A stretch of DNA of 7,410 nt from Gammaproteobacteria bacterium (GTDB lineage Bacteria; Pseudomonadota; Gammaproteobacteria; GCA-001735895), in assembly GCA_027293245.1 (NCBI GenBank), contig JAPUFZ010000331.1:1-7410 (forward strand), given 5' to 3'. A program made the translations under genes and the position numbers. The notes under the pieces were generated by a model. It was not told the origin of the DNA and did not search any database. It was given only the letters and a program-made list of their open reading frames with translations. Of this stretch, positions 7,325 through 7,410 are shown piece by piece; position 1 is the stretch's first letter, and the number at the start of each line of letters is the position of its first letter.

Positions 7325-7410
7325 TTAACAATATTCACCTTTTTTGAACCAACGCCCATCAAAATTGCGGTAGACCCAACTCGCCCTGCCGCGTCTGTCC
7401 CTGAGTACGA
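7325..7410 (-). CDS. imuB: C-terminal end of probable ImuB (Y-family polymerase-like), cut by the window edge
   Basis: Only the last 27 codons and the TAA are visible, in the same orientation and 10 nt upstream of dnaE2. The end contains LRDRRGRASWVYRNFDGRWF and then KKGEYC. A WVYR-x-x-x-GRWF arrangement near the stop resembles ImuB C-termini (typically WVFR or WIYR, then W-hydrophobic-x-x-G and a short end). ImuB is the catalytically inactive Y-family protein that bridges DnaE2 to the beta clamp, and imuB directly upstream of dnaE2 is the standard order. The short length limits sequence evidence; position carries much of the call. The other two frames stop early or show no similarity I recognise. 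Confidence 0.7.
   Translation of the reverse strand, partial: VLRDRRGRASWVYRNFDGRWFKKGEYC

Noticed and set aside
7315..7410. Search for a LexA/SOS box just upstream of dnaE2
   Set aside because: No CTGT-N8-ACAG match is visible, and dnaE2 sits 10 nt behind another gene, so the operon promoter must lie outside the window.

Overview
The window looks like chromosomal DNA from a gram-negative gammaproteobacterium, probably free-living. The evidence is a type IV pilus retraction ATPase very close to Pseudomonas-type PilU and an ImuB/DnaE2 mutagenesis cassette. Base composition is moderate in the genes and AT-rich in the one large intergenic gap. I cannot name genus or species, and there is no IS element, tRNA, rRNA, CRISPR array or phage gene in view.

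Layout, left to right. (1) Positions 1-1747, minus strand: a membrane protein with about six N-terminal transmembrane segments, a GAF-like middle region, a low-complexity linker and a C-terminal GGDEF-type domain whose catalytic signature has decayed (GQNGL instead of GGDEF); its 3' end lies outside the window. (2) 1748-2102: a 355-bp AT-rich divergent intergenic region with a 14-bp perfect palindrome, a small hairpin, a weak CRP/Vfr-like site and a 24-codon ORF behind a good Shine-Dalgarno sequence. (3) 2103-3299, plus strand: pilU. (4) 3336-3992, plus strand: a compact site-2-type (M50) intramembrane zinc metalloprotease, 36 bp downstream of pilU and probably co-transcribed. (5) 3993-4053: a convergent gap holding a hairpin that may end transcription from both sides. 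(6) 4054-7314, minus strand: full-length error-prone polymerase DnaE2 (ImuC). (7) 7325-7410, minus strand: the last 27 codons of a gene upstream of dnaE2, most likely imuB.

Functional reading. The right half is the distal part of an ImuB-DnaE2 translesion synthesis operon, normally SOS-induced; its promoter and any LexA box lie beyond the right edge. The left half pairs pilus retraction with a divergently transcribed, apparently catalytically dead diguanylate-cyclase-like membrane protein and a membrane protease. That arrangement suggests, but does not prove, a surface-sensing or motility control module. The observations most worth following are the decayed GGDEF protein opposite pilU, the pilU-M50 pairing without adjacent pilT, and the eroded PHP domain of DnaE2.
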